Shown here piece by piece: positions 24,638 to 34,166 of a stretch of 64,000 bases of DNA; the stretch's first letter is position 1, and each line of letters opens with the position of its first letter. Below the pieces are notes generated by a model. That model saw only the letters and a list, made by a program, of their open reading frames with translations. It had not been told where the DNA came from and did not search any database. The DNA lies in contig JACRBJ010000071.1 in the NCBI GenBank assembly GCA_016234555.1, positions 39,820 to 103,819 on the forward strand, read 5' to 3'. The DNA is from Chloroflexota bacterium. GTDB taxonomy: Bacteria > Chloroflexota > Anaerolineae > Anaerolineales > Villigracilaceae. Position numbers and translations under genes: made by a program.

Positions 24638-25897
24638 ATGAACAACGAAATTTCAGATTACGAGTTGTATTTATACTTTGGCCATTTGCCTAGGTTTTCG
24701 GAAGCCAGTTTGGACTGGTTTAACTTCGATTTCGACCATAATTTTGGCGATGGCATGGATGATGAATCCTGGTGGGTGGATGAAGGCGTAAAAGCCATTA
24801 AGAAAATGATGGCTGATGAAGTTGCTGCTACAGCTGTGAATGCCGTTCACGTAGTGCCGTTGAGTGGCGGATTGGATTCCAGGGTGATTTTGGGTGGTCT
24901 ATTGGAAAATCTTCCCAAGTCCCAAATCGTTACGGCTACCTATGGAATACCGGGCGCCTGGGATTTCGAGATCGCCAAAACCATTACCCGTAAATTTGGA
25001 CTTCGGCACGAGGTTTTTAATCTGCTTGATGAAAATTGGGATGTTAATTTGTTGACCGCCGCCGCGGCGCGCCTTAAAACCCCAATCAGTGTGCATCAAT
25101 CTTATGTCCGTCAAAAAATAAACGATCACTTTGGGAAAGATTGCATCTATTGGAGCGGCTTTTTGGGAGACGCACTAAGCGGAGTCGTTCTACCGAAAAT
25201 ACCCGCCGGTAATAAACGTGAAGCTGTGGACAGATTTATGAAATTAGACCCCACGCCAAATTACAAGGATCAAGGATTTCGGGATGCATTGGTAGATAAA
25301 ATGTTGCACGAAGTTCCATGGGAGCGTTTGGACAGGAAAAAATTTACCCTCGACCAGCAGCTTTTCTTTGGCGTCTGGCAAAAGCAGCTAACCCGGAACA
25401 TTACAGTCATCGATGGGTTTAATTTTAAAACACCTTTTCTAAACAAAACATGGGTGAATTTTATGGGGAATGCACCCTACAAATGGCTGCTTGATAAACA
25501 TCTTTACAAGGAGATCATCAAGAAGGCTTACAGGGATTTGGCGAAATTGGGCACCACGGAATATTCGGCTGGGATGTCCTTGTTTCATAGCTCAAAACTC
25601 GAAATCTTTTTGGGAAAGGTAATTTCAAGACTGAAACCTTATGTAATGTCGGGCGACCCCTATCGCTCTCATCCAAGGACGAACTACATCAATTGGACTG
25701 AGTCCCTTCGACATAAGGGAAGCTTGCAGGACTCGGTTTACTCGACCCTCGTCGACCTTAAAAGGCGCGCAATTCTTGCCGAAAATGATATTGATGACTG
25801 GTGGCTTGACCACCTGAACAGAAAAAAGGATTACACAAGGTTGTTGATGAATTTGTCGAGTCTGGAATTGCTTTTGAAAGCTGGAGTAATGGCATAG
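24638..25897 (+). CDS. glutaminase-less asparagine-synthase-like protein, copy 3
   Basis: This 419-residue third paralogue has PLSGGLDSRVILGG near residue 74, SGFLGDALSG near residue 174 and the conserved YINWTESLRHKG and MNLSSLELLLKAGVM segments. The last 45 bases of the coding region are almost the same in all three copies, unlike the synonymous sites elsewhere. Spacing from copy 2 is 111 bases and from the polymerase gene 47 bases. Retention of intact active-site motifs in all copies argues that each is functional, perhaps for different substrates. Confidence 0.8.
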   Translation: MNNEISDYELYLYFGHLPRFSEASLDWFNFDFDHNFGDGMDDESWWVDEGVKAIKKMMADEVAATAVNAVHVVPLSGGLDSRVILGGLLENLPKSQIVTATYGIPGAWDFEIAKTITRKFGLRHEVFNLLDENWDVNLLTAAAARLKTPISVHQSYVRQKINDHFGKDCIYWSGFLGDALSGVVLPKIPAGNKREAVDRFMKLDPTPNYKDQGFRDALVDKMLHEVPWERLDRKKFTLDQQLFFGVWQKQLTRNITVIDGFNFKTPFLNKTWVNFMGNAPYKWLLDKHLYKEIIKKAYRDLAKLGTTEYSAGMSLFHSSKLEIFLGKVISRLKPYVMSGDPYRSHPRTNYINWTESLRHKGSLQDSVYSTLVDLKRRAILAENDIDDWWLDHLNRKKDYTRLLMNLSSLELLLKAGVMA

Positions 25898-25944
25898 GCA
25901 TTATGCAGGAAGACCTGTATGTTCGCTTTAATAAATAGGTAATT

Positions 25945-27282
25945 ATGAACAGCGCGATGACTTTAGAAAAAAAGCAATTTACGGATATTTTTATCCTTCT
26001 GCCCATAGTGGCGCTTTGCGTCGATTTATTTACCCCCTATCCAATTTGGATGGGCTTCCTGCCATCGTGGATACGTTGGGGGTCCCATGCGGCGGTGGCG
26101 GCGATGATTTTAGTGTCGGTTTTTCGAATGTTTGGTCTGAAGCATATTCCGCGCGCCGCTTTGTTTATTCTCGCTGTCTCGGTCGTCTGGTCCTACATTG
26201 CGCGGGGGAGTGGACAGGGAATCCCCGTCACAATTTGGGGGGTGTGGTTGTTGTTTCAATTCCCTCTTGTTGCCCTGTTTATGTACCTCCAGCCAAACCC
26301 GCCGGAAAAACTCCCAACCTACCTTCGTACATACGGTTTGCTCATACTTGGTATACAGGTGATTATTCAACTGTTTCAATATGCTGTGGGCGTGAGACCC
26401 GGCGATGACCTGTCCGGCCTGTTTGGCAGAAATGGAACGGGGAATGCCGTTCTTTTTGATATCCTGATCTGCTGTGTGTTTTTTGGTTATTGGATAGCTA
26501 GTAAAAAATGGGCGGGACTTGCTGCAGCGCTGTTTCTCTCCGCGGTTTCGAGTGTCTTGGGGGAAATGAAGTTGTTCCCGGTAACGATCATTGTAATTGG
26601 CTTGATTGCGATTGTTCTTTACACCATTAAGTATAAGGCGCCCGGTAAAATGCTGTTTTTTTTGGCGCTGATCCTTGTCGTAGTGATGGCATTTTCCTAC
26701 TTCTACAACATCATTGTGCCCGATGCGGATACGCTTCCGCTTCAGGTTTATATTACTAATCCTTCGGCCCTATATGGTTATCTCAATAATTCATATCGGC
26801 ACAGCAGGGAGGGTGGAGTATATACCGACATCGGCAGGGGACATGCGGTGCAAATCGGATGGCAGTCGTTGCAAAAAACTCCTTTAACGCTTTTGTTCGG
26901 TTATGGGCTTGGCACGCGGAGTGAAAGCCAGACATTTGGCACGGCGGGGGTTGCGTTGACCACAGGAGATCTGGGGTTGTCGGTGGGCACAAGTATGCTT
27001 GTGTTGATGCAGGAAATGGGCTTGCTTGGCATGTTTGCCCTTGGCGGGTTGATCCTGTGGATTCTCCTGAGCTTGTTCGTTGATATTCGCGGGAACCCTG
27101 ATTCGCCGGCAACTGAACTCCGCTATGCCTTGTTATTGTTCTCCTTATTGTGGGCTGTTTGGCTTTTGTATGCCACCTCCTGGACCATGCGCGTGCCGAT
27201 GCTGCTTTATTGGCTGTCTTTGGGTTATGTCCTTGCTGAAGCCCGCACACCCTTCCCTGTAACGGTGAACAAAGTTTTTTAG
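25945..27282 (+). CDS. Wzy/O-antigen-ligase-like polymerase
   Basis: The 445-residue membrane protein has about 11-12 hydrophobic helices and one long hydrophilic loop (about residues 255-320). The loop contains the DIGRGHAVQIGWQ region and is followed by a FGYGLGTR motif, a layout typical of Wzy polymerases and O-antigen ligases. Sequence in this class is poorly conserved, so the call rests on topology and context: flippase and Wzz-kinase upstream, glycosyltransferases downstream. It would join repeat units on the outer face of the membrane. Confidence 0.75.
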   Translation: MNSAMTLEKKQFTDIFILLPIVALCVDLFTPYPIWMGFLPSWIRWGSHAAVAAMILVSVFRMFGLKHIPRAALFILAVSVVWSYIARGSGQGIPVTIWGVWLLFQFPLVALFMYLQPNPPEKLPTYLRTYGLLILGIQVIIQLFQYAVGVRPGDDLSGLFGRNGTGNAVLFDILICCVFFGYWIASKKWAGLAAALFLSAVSSVLGEMKLFPVTIIVIGLIAIVLYTIKYKAPGKMLFFLALILVVVMAFSYFYNIIVPDADTLPLQVYITNPSALYGYLNNSYRHSREGGVYTDIGRGHAVQIGWQSLQKTPLTLLFGYGLGTRSESQTFGTAGVALTTGDLGLSVGTSMLVLMQEMGLLGMFALGGLILWILLSLFVDIRGNPDSPATELRYALLLFSLLWAVWLLYATSWTMRVPMLLYWLSLGYVLAEARTPFPVTVNKVF

Positions 27283-27287
27283 GATAG

Positions 27288-28505
27288 ATGATAAAAATGA
27301 CACAAAATTCCAAAACAAACACCTCCCCTTATTTGGTCTGGGTTATCCCGGACGACATATTTAACTCGTTTTCCGCCACACCGCGGCTGGAGATTGCAAA
27401 GGAGATGCGCAATCTCGGATGGAAGGTGGACCTGATCGCTGCCGGCGCAAACGGCAGGCAGATGGTCCAGGACGTTGAAGTCCTTTGTTTTCCGCAGCCC
27501 AACGTATATTTAATCCGTCAGGTCATCTACCATTGGTATGTCGTTCGCCACGTTCTTCGAAACTGGCGGCAGATTGACGCCCTTCTCTTTCATCAGGTGT
27601 CTTTACCCTGGTTCTTGCTGCTTCGCTTTTTCAGCAGGTATCAACGCACCTCGCCCACATTTGTCATGGACACGCGCACGGTCCCGATGGAACCCGTTGA
27701 AAAGGCGACGTTCAAGGACAGGATTCGCGGGGAATTCTATTTCGTTATGAATAACCTGGCAAACCGCTTGATAGATGGGCAAACCGCCATAACACAGCGC
27801 ATGGCAGAGTTGCTCGATATTCCCTCTGAAAAGCTTTGGGGAACATGGCCCTCTGGGGTTAATTTGGATCAGTTTTCGGTATCGATCGGGAACAGGCAAT
27901 GGGGTGGACCCGGTGACCCGGTAAATATAATTTACATTGGCAGCCTGCATTATGAGAGGAACCTGACCACCTTGTGCAAGGCTGTTGTTTCTGCAAATGA
28001 GGCGGGAATGAAGTTCAAGCTTTTATTGTATGGTGAAGGGACTGAGAAAAAAGACTTGCAGGCTTTTGCCAGTGAACATCCTGAGGAGGTTGCCGTTTTT
28101 GATGGGGTGTCGCACGGTGAGGTCCCCGCCGTATTAGCCAGCGCCCATGTCGGCGTGCTCCCGTTCCCAGACGAGGATAAATACAAGGTGTGCAGCCCGA
28201 TCAAGTTATTTGAATACATGGGATCTGGACTTCCGCTTTTGGCGACAGAGATCGTTTGTCACACCGATGTGGTGGGGAACGGTGAATATGTCTTCTGGGC
28301 TAAAAACGCGGAAGTCGACGGCATATTCGATTCGCTCAAAAAGGTATGGGATGCCCGCTTGTCGCTGCCAGCCATGAGCGGGGAAGCGCTCAAAGCGGCA
28401 AATAACTGGACTTACAAATCCTCCGCCAAAAGGTTGAACGATGCTCTTCGATACGGTCTGTCCATCTCCAAAAACGGCAAAACACCGAAAGTAAACGATC
28501 AATGA
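27288..28505 (+). CDS. family 4 glycosyltransferase
   Basis: This 405-residue GT-B enzyme shows the second-domain entry VNIIYIGSLHYERNL near residue 207 and the nucleotide-sugar region PIKLFEYMGSGLPLLAT near residue 305, where the E-x7-E position is partly kept. The N-terminal domain has a LIAAGANGRQ acceptor-side loop. ATG codons at 27288 and 27297 are both possible; AGGAT precedes the first. It begins six bases after the polymerase and is coupled to the next glycosyltransferase by a four-base overlap. Confidence 0.87.
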   Translation: MIKMTQNSKTNTSPYLVWVIPDDIFNSFSATPRLEIAKEMRNLGWKVDLIAAGANGRQMVQDVEVLCFPQPNVYLIRQVIYHWYVVRHVLRNWRQIDALLFHQVSLPWFLLLRFFSRYQRTSPTFVMDTRTVPMEPVEKATFKDRIRGEFYFVMNNLANRLIDGQTAITQRMAELLDIPSEKLWGTWPSGVNLDQFSVSIGNRQWGGPGDPVNIIYIGSLHYERNLTTLCKAVVSANEAGMKFKLLLYGEGTEKKDLQAFASEHPEEVAVFDGVSHGEVPAVLASAHVGVLPFPDEDKYKVCSPIKLFEYMGSGLPLLATEIVCHTDVVGNGEYVFWAKNAEVDGIFDSLKKVWDARLSLPAMSGEALKAANNWTYKSSAKRLNDALRYGLSISKNGKTPKVNDQ

Positions 28506-29629
28506 CCCCGACGCGCATCCTGCACGTGATGAACGTTTTTTCCGACAGCAGCATCAGCCGCATTGTCGAGCGCATCATTCGGAACCTGGAATGCCGGGAC
28601 TTCGAATGGCACGTCAGCGCCCTGGACGAGGACGAAGGAATGGAATCCGTGTTCAAGAGTCTGGGCGCCGCAACCGTTCATTTCCCGCTCGAACAAAACG
28701 CCCGCCAAGCCCTGCGCTCGTACATCCTTCGGCACAACATCGACATCGTTCATACGCACACGCCGCGCACAATCGTCGAAACCCGCCTGGCTCTCATGGG
28801 GATGCAGCGGCGTCCCCGTCATGTCGCCACCAAACACCTTTTGACCACCCCGAAGGATCGCCGTTGGGGAATCGTTTTTACCGCCCTGGATTACCTCTCT
28901 CTCTATCTACCCGATCACCTTGCGGCTGTCAGCGGGGAAATGGCGAAGAAGGTGGCAGCCCTGCCCGGCATGGATGCGAAGCGCGTCTCCATGGTGCGGA
29001 ATGCCGTCCCGTGCGGGGATTTTTATCAGCCTGAAAAACGAGACGCTGCGCGTCTTGACCTGGGATTTGGTCCCGACCATTTGGTTTTTGGTTACGCCGG
29101 AAGGATCGAGCCTGTCAAACTGATTGATTTGCTTCTCCGGGTGTTTGCCGACATTCACGCCTTGTACCCAAACGTCCGCCTGATGCTGGTTGGCGACGGT
29201 GGTCAGCGTGCCGAACTTGAGCAATACACCCGCCAGTTGGGGCTTGCAGACGCCGTCAGCTGGCTGGGATACCGGGACGACGTCCCCAGCCTGTTGGCTG
29301 CAATGGACGTTTATGTTCAGCCCTCGCACAATGAGGGGTTGTCGCTCAGCATATTGGAGGCAATGGCGGCTGGCAAACCTGTGATTGCCACGGACGTGGG
29401 TGGTATCAGGGAGGTTCTAACGCCGGACCAAAACGGGTTACTTATCGCCCCCCACTCGCCCGAAGCCCTGTTCAAGTCCATGACGGTGATGGTTGCCCAG
29501 CCCGACTTGCGGACGCTTTTCGGTGAAGCGGCGCGTAAACACGTCTTTACCGAATTTTCACTTCAAAAGATGGTCGATGCCTACGGCAAAATCTACCAGT
29601 CACAGATCAAGGGAAATCAGACCCCATGA
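28502..29629 (+). CDS. family 4 glycosyltransferase
   Basis: This 375-residue GT4 enzyme has DIVHTHTPRT near residue 82, VFGYAGRIEPVKLID near residue 197 and the strongly conserved QPSHNEGLSLSILEAMAAGK with the E-x7-E nucleotide-sugar motif near residue 275. Donor and acceptor are unknown. It overlaps both flanking glycosyltransferase genes by four bases (ATGA), so the three are made together and should act on successive linkages of one repeat unit. GC content is visibly higher than in the asparagine-synthase-like genes upstream. Confidence 0.93.
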   Translation: MTPTRILHVMNVFSDSSISRIVERIIRNLECRDFEWHVSALDEDEGMESVFKSLGAATVHFPLEQNARQALRSYILRHNIDIVHTHTPRTIVETRLALMGMQRRPRHVATKHLLTTPKDRRWGIVFTALDYLSLYLPDHLAAVSGEMAKKVAALPGMDAKRVSMVRNAVPCGDFYQPEKRDAARLDLGFGPDHLVFGYAGRIEPVKLIDLLLRVFADIHALYPNVRLMLVGDGGQRAELEQYTRQLGLADAVSWLGYRDDVPSLLAAMDVYVQPSHNEGLSLSILEAMAAGKPVIATDVGGIREVLTPDQNGLLIAPHSPEALFKSMTVMVAQPDLRTLFGEAARKHVFTEFSLQKMVDAYGKIYQSQIKGNQTP

Positions 29630-30834
29630 CCGCGAAATCCTTGAACATCCTCATGATCACCCACCACAAGCGCTCGAAAGCGGTTTATCGTTCGCAAACG
29701 ATTGCCCGTTACCTGGTGGAACGCGGACATCGCGTGACGTTGATCGTCACAGCCGACGAACGCAAGTTTGGCGTTGTGGAGTCGGAGTGGGATGGAGTCA
29801 GGGTGATGGAATCCCCGGATTTGTTGTGGGGCAGGCTCAGGTCCGGGTGGGATATTTGGTCATTACTTAATCGGGTGGCTTATCTCCACAAGGAGACCCA
29901 GCCCTACGACCTTATCCATTGCTTTGAAACCAGACCGGGGACAATTCATCCCGCATGGTATTTCAAGCAGAAACATAACCTTCCGATTTTCACCGACTGG
30001 AACGACTGGTTCGGGCGCGGCGGCATAATCGACATTCTGCGCCCGCGCTGGTACCGTTTTCTTTTCGGGTGGCTGGAGACCTATTACGAAGAGGCGTTCC
30101 GTCCATACTGCGATGGGACAACCGTGATCAGCACTGCCCTTGGGCAGCGGGCTGAGAAGTTGTCGATTTCTCCCAGCCGGATTTTGCACCTGCCCGGCGG
30201 CGTGGTTCCTGATCTTTACTTGAATCGTTCGGTGGAGGAGTGTCGCGGACATGTGGGGCTTCCGCTGGATATCCCCATTCTTGGCTTTGCCAGTTCGGAT
30301 TCGTTTCTCGACATGGAGATAGCCCTCTCCTCGTTGGCGATTGTCGCGGAAACATTCCCGGACGTGAAACTCATCATGACCGGCGCTGTTAAACCTACGG
30401 TGCTTAAACAGGTGCAGGACCTTGGATTGGAAAAGAATGTCTTGCTTCCCGGGTTTCTTCCCGAAGAGGAACTCCCATGGTGGCTGGGATGCGCAAATGT
30501 TTTTTTACTTCCGTTTCCAGAAACAGTTTATAATGTTGGGCGCTGGCCCAATAAGATTGGTTTATACATGAGTCTAGGACGTCCCTTTGTGACCAACCCT
30601 ACCGGTGATGTCAGGACATTGGTACAAGAATATCGGGCGGGGGCGATGGCAGATACCACCCCCCAGGATTTTGCTGACAAGATTATATTCCTGCTCCAAA
30701 ACCCCGACCTCGCCAACCGGATGGGTCACAACGGCAGGGAGGCGGCATTGACAAGATATAACTGGAGCTCATTGGCTGCCACGCTGGAGGATTTTTACCT
30801 GCGCATCCTAGGCACGGAAAGGATTTCCAAATGA
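29626..30834 (+). CDS. glycosyltransferase (GT4-like)
   Basis: The 402-residue GT-B protein opens LNILMITHHKRSKAVYRSQT, contains an acceptor-side TDWNDWFGRGG loop, the hinge ILGFASSDSFLDMEIALSSL near residue 223 and a donor region with FPETVYNVGRWPNKIGLYMS and GRPFVTNPTGDVRTLV. The usual E-x7-E motif is replaced (ETVYN...KIG), so the donor specificity may differ from its neighbour. It is the last member of the coupled trio and is followed by a 116-base gap. Confidence 0.87.
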   Translation: MTAKSLNILMITHHKRSKAVYRSQTIARYLVERGHRVTLIVTADERKFGVVESEWDGVRVMESPDLLWGRLRSGWDIWSLLNRVAYLHKETQPYDLIHCFETRPGTIHPAWYFKQKHNLPIFTDWNDWFGRGGIIDILRPRWYRFLFGWLETYYEEAFRPYCDGTTVISTALGQRAEKLSISPSRILHLPGGVVPDLYLNRSVEECRGHVGLPLDIPILGFASSDSFLDMEIALSSLAIVAETFPDVKLIMTGAVKPTVLKQVQDLGLEKNVLLPGFLPEEELPWWLGCANVFLLPFPETVYNVGRWPNKIGLYMSLGRPFVTNPTGDVRTLVQEYRAGAMADTTPQDFADKIIFLLQNPDLANRMGHNGREAALTRYNWSSLAATLEDFYLRILGTERISK

Positions 30835-30950
30835 TGTAGGTTTGATATCAACATGTTGGCGCTTTTCATTTGTTCATCTGCAATGGCTAAATCTTGAGAT
30901 GATACTTTAGTGGTAATGATTTGGAAGGATTTTGGCACATCGAGGCGTAT

Positions 30951-31943
30951 ATGTTGTTAGATGACGAAATTATCGAGTTTCATCCCGTAATTGGAAAACG
31001 ATTGAGGCCGGACATCCGGCGTGTGTTGGCTCAAGCTGAATGGGGTGAATATGTGCTTCAGTCGAATAATTATGGTTTTCGTTGCAATCGCGACTTTTCG
31101 CCCGCCAAACAGGTGGGCATTAAGCGGGTAATGATCTTTGGCGATTCGTATGTGTTCGGCAACGGAGTTTCCAACGAGGCGCGTTTTACCGACTTGATGG
31201 AAAAGCTTATCCCGGATGTCGAAATCTATAACTTCGCCCTGGAAGGCTTTGGTTTGGACCAGCAGTACCTGTGTTACCAGGAGATTGCCGCCGCCTTCGA
31301 GCACGATCTGGTGATCATTGCCCCTGCAATCGAGACGATACGCAAATTGACGGCGCATTATGAACTGGTCTCGGATGAGCATAATGTAAAGCGATGTTAC
31401 GTCAAGCCCTACTTCGACCTGGTTGACGGAAAACTGGCGCGCAGGAATGTTCCCCTGCCGGGTGGATACGTCGATATTGACCACCTTCCGCCATCTGAAA
31501 GGGAAAAAGTCAACCGGGCGACACCGTTTGCAAAAGTCGGCGATATCCTGAACAAGATGCGCTTAAAGGATGTCGTGGTGGGGGCGGTTCAATACCAGCC
31601 ATTTCCTGAATACGATCATTCGGACACGCCTGCCTGGCGGATTATGCAAGCCATTCTGTCGGAATGGGTGGCTTCCAGCCCTCAACCTGTTTTGGTATTC
31701 CCTTTGCCCGGCTTTATCTATGTCAAGGGAAAGGCGAACGCGAAGAATTACCAGGCGCGTTTTCAGGAAGCGGCGGAACAAACCAATTGCCATTTGTACG
31801 ACCCGCTTGCGGATTTTTTGAGTCTTCCCATTGAAGAGCGCAGGAAACAGTTCTTCCTCGAAGGGCACCTGACTCCGCGGGGGCATGAATATGTCGCCAA
31901 AATTCTTGCCCCGCACATTCAAAATATATTGCAAAATCTGTAA
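30951..31943 (+). CDS. SGNH/GDSL-type hydrolase-like protein
   Basis: The 330-residue protein carries a block I motif MIFGDSYVFGNGV near residue 60 with the likely catalytic serine, and a C-terminal GHLTPRGHEYVA that supplies the Asp/His-type end of the triad (the His in block V). SGNH proteins in glycan loci act as acyl-ester hydrolases or O-acyltransferase partners. No signal peptide is evident. The start ATG at 30951 has GAGG six bases upstream and is preferred to the TTG at 30921. It precedes the acyl carrier protein by 44 bases. Confidence 0.75.
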   Translation: MLLDDEIIEFHPVIGKRLRPDIRRVLAQAEWGEYVLQSNNYGFRCNRDFSPAKQVGIKRVMIFGDSYVFGNGVSNEARFTDLMEKLIPDVEIYNFALEGFGLDQQYLCYQEIAAAFEHDLVIIAPAIETIRKLTAHYELVSDEHNVKRCYVKPYFDLVDGKLARRNVPLPGGYVDIDHLPPSEREKVNRATPFAKVGDILNKMRLKDVVVGAVQYQPFPEYDHSDTPAWRIMQAILSEWVASSPQPVLVFPLPGFIYVKGKANAKNYQARFQEAAEQTNCHLYDPLADFLSLPIEERRKQFFLEGHLTPRGHEYVAKILAPHIQNILQNL

Positions 31944-31987
31944 AACAGATCGCAAAATCCCAATAATTTATAACTTCTGGAGGTTAC

Positions 31988-32242
31988 ATGTCTGAGATAC
32001 AAAGCAAGATCCGCCAGTTTTTAGTGGAGAATTTCGTCCTTAGCGAGCGGATAGACGAATTAGGTTTTGATGAATCCCTGATGGAAAATGAGGTTGTGGA
32101 TTCGACAGGTATCCTGGAATTGGTCTTCTTTGTGGAGGATCAGTTTGGTATTAAGATCGATACCTCCGAAGTCCTGCCGGAAAACTTCGATTCCATCAAT
32201 GCTCTTGCGGCTTATATTCACCGCAAGCAGGACGCCCGGTAA
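31988..32242 (+). CDS. acyl carrier protein
   Basis: The 84-residue acidic four-helix protein has the phosphopantetheine-attachment region VVDSTGILELV with Ser39; the usual DSL is DST. FVEDQFGIKI and IDTSEVLPENFDSI follow, which is the normal ACP helix II-III pattern. TGGAGG lies upstream. It is not in a fatty-acid synthesis context: its neighbours are an SGNH protein, an asparagine synthase and a NadE-like ligase, with an acyl-adenylating enzyme nearby on the other strand. It therefore likely carries a dedicated acyl group for modification of a glycan or small molecule. Confidence 0.9.
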   Translation: MSEIQSKIRQFLVENFVLSERIDELGFDESLMENEVVDSTGILELVFFVEDQFGIKIDTSEVLPENFDSINALAAYIHRKQDAR

Positions 32243-32252
32243 AGCCGCCGCC

Positions 32253-34166
32253 ATGTGTGGAATTGCAGGCAAGATAAACCTTAAGCCAGCGGAGCCGATA
32301 GATTCGAAGGTGATCTATCGCATGCTGGACGCCATCCACCATCGCGGCCCGGATGAGAACGGGGTTTATGCAAACGATCAGGTCGGATTGGGCAGCGCAC
32401 GCCTGTCCATTATTGACATCGCGGGCGGTCGCCAGCCGATCTCCAATGAGGACGACACGATCTGGATCGTCTTCAATGGAGAAATATACAATTACGTCGA
32501 GCTGAGAGTGGAACTGGAAAAAGCCGGCCACGTTTTCCGTACCCACAGCGACACCGAAGTCCTTGTCCACTTGTATGAAGAGAGACCGGATGACTGGCTT
32601 CTTCAACTAAACGGGCAGTTCGCCATCGCCTTGTGGGACCAACGACAACGTTCGCTGGTTTTGGCGCGGGACAGGATGGGCGTGCGTCCGATTTATTACA
32701 CGCTCAGGAATGATTTTCTCCTGTTTGCTTCGGAGATGAAAGCCCTGTTCGCGCATCCGGGTATCGAGTCCGAATTGGATGCCGTCTCGCTCGCGCAGGT
32801 TTTCACCTTCTGGACTACCCTCAGCTCCCGCTCCAGCTTTCGCAATATCCAAAGCGTGCCGCCCGGTCATTATGCTGTCATAAAAGACGGTTCTGTAAAG
32901 GTCACCCGTTATTGGCAGATGGACCTCACCACAGGCGATATTCCCAGGTCGTTGGATGAGGCGGGGGAACAGCTTCGGTGGTTGTTGGATGACGCGGTGC
33001 GCCTGCGCCTGTTGCGCTCGGATGTGCCTGTTGGCGCCTACCTCAGCGGTGGATTGGATTCCTCCAGCATTACAGCGCTTACCAGCCGGCATACCGACAC
33101 CAAACTGAGAACCTTTAGCATTGCGTTTGGCGACCAGGCTTTTGACGAGTCGCAGTACCAGAAGCGCACCAACGAATACCTGAAGGTGGACAACAGCGGA
33201 ATCCATTGTTCCAACGCAGACATTGGAGAACACTTCCCGCAGGTGGTCCGTCATGCCGAGATGCCCCTGCTGCGCACCGCACCGGTCCCCATGTTCCTGC
33301 TCTCGGATCACGTGCATAAACAGGGATTCAAGGTTGTCCTCACCGGCGAAGGCGCGGATGAAATCTTGGGCGGGTATGATATTTTCAAGGAAATGAAGAT
33401 CCGCCGTTTTTGGGCGCGCCGACCTGATTCCGCCATGCGACCACTTTTGCTGCACCGTCTCTACCCGTATATTGATACGGTTGCATACGGCGGGGACGCT
33501 TACCTGAAAAGTTTCTTTGGGAAGAATCTCACTGACGTGGATGACGTCTTCTATTCACATCGCCTGCGCTGGCAAAACACATCCCGCTGTTGGCGCTTCT
33601 TTTCTGCCGAAGTCATGGATCAGGTCAAGGGCTATGATCCGCTGGCGGAGTTGGCTGGGACGCTTCCCGCTGGTTATAAAAAATGGGATCCGTTCGCCCA
33701 GGCGCAATATCTGGAGACGACCGTATTCCTTTCCGAGTACCTGCTTTCCTCGCAGGGCGACCGGATGGGGATGGCGCATTCCGTCGAAGGGCGCTTTCCG
33801 TTCCTCGACCCGCGCGTGGTTGACTTCGCCGTGAAGCTGCCGCATTACTTCAAGATGTATGGGCTGCGCGAGAAGGCAGTCTTGAAACACGCCATGCGCG
33901 GCTTGCTGCCACCGGAAACGATCAACCGCTACAAGCAGCCTTATCGCGCCCCAATACGGTCGGTGTTCTTCGGCGAGAAAAGTCCGGAGTACGTGCGCGA
34001 GTGTCTTTCGCCGAATAAATTGCAGGAAACCGGGTATTTCAATCCTGCCGTGGTAGCTGCCCTGGTTGCCAAATGTGACAGCAACAGGAAGGTCAGCGAA
34101 ACGGAAGAAATGGCTCTTGTCGGTATCCTGTCGGTCCAACTATTACATTCCATGTGGAGGTCTTAA
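32253..34166 (+). CDS. asnB: glutamine-hydrolysing asparagine synthase-like amidotransferase
   Basis: This 637-residue protein has both AsnB halves. The class-II glutaminase has the nucleophile Cys2 in MCGIAGKIN, with HHRGPDENG near residue 30 and FNGEIYNY near residue 74. The synthetase half has the PP-loop AYLSGGLDSSSITAL near residue 262 and GEGADEILGGYD near residue 365. The start at 32253 is certain because Cys2 must be exposed; the open frame further upstream overlaps the ACP gene. Such full-length enzymes are common in polysaccharide loci as amidotransferases rather than asparagine suppliers. The stop overlaps the next ATG (TAATG). Confidence 0.92.
   Translation: MCGIAGKINLKPAEPIDSKVIYRMLDAIHHRGPDENGVYANDQVGLGSARLSIIDIAGGRQPISNEDDTIWIVFNGEIYNYVELRVELEKAGHVFRTHSDTEVLVHLYEERPDDWLLQLNGQFAIALWDQRQRSLVLARDRMGVRPIYYTLRNDFLLFASEMKALFAHPGIESELDAVSLAQVFTFWTTLSSRSSFRNIQSVPPGHYAVIKDGSVKVTRYWQMDLTTGDIPRSLDEAGEQLRWLLDDAVRLRLLRSDVPVGAYLSGGLDSSSITALTSRHTDTKLRTFSIAFGDQAFDESQYQKRTNEYLKVDNSGIHCSNADIGEHFPQVVRHAEMPLLRTAPVPMFLLSDHVHKQGFKVVLTGEGADEILGGYDIFKEMKIRRFWARRPDSAMRPLLLHRLYPYIDTVAYGGDAYLKSFFGKNLTDVDDVFYSHRLRWQNTSRCWRFFSAEVMDQVKGYDPLAELAGTLPAGYKKWDPFAQAQYLETTVFLSEYLLSSQGDRMGMAHSVEGRFPFLDPRVVDFAVKLPHYFKMYGLREKAVLKHAMRGLLPPETINRYKQPYRAPIRSVFFGEKSPEYVRECLSPNKLQETGYFNPAVVAALVAKCDSNRKVSETEEMALVGILSVQLLHSMWRS

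Noticed and set aside
32088..32252. N-terminal extension of the asparagine synthase
   Set aside because: It overlaps the ACP gene in another frame. Cys2 of MCGIAGKIN must be at the mature N-terminus for glutaminase activity, so the start is 32253.
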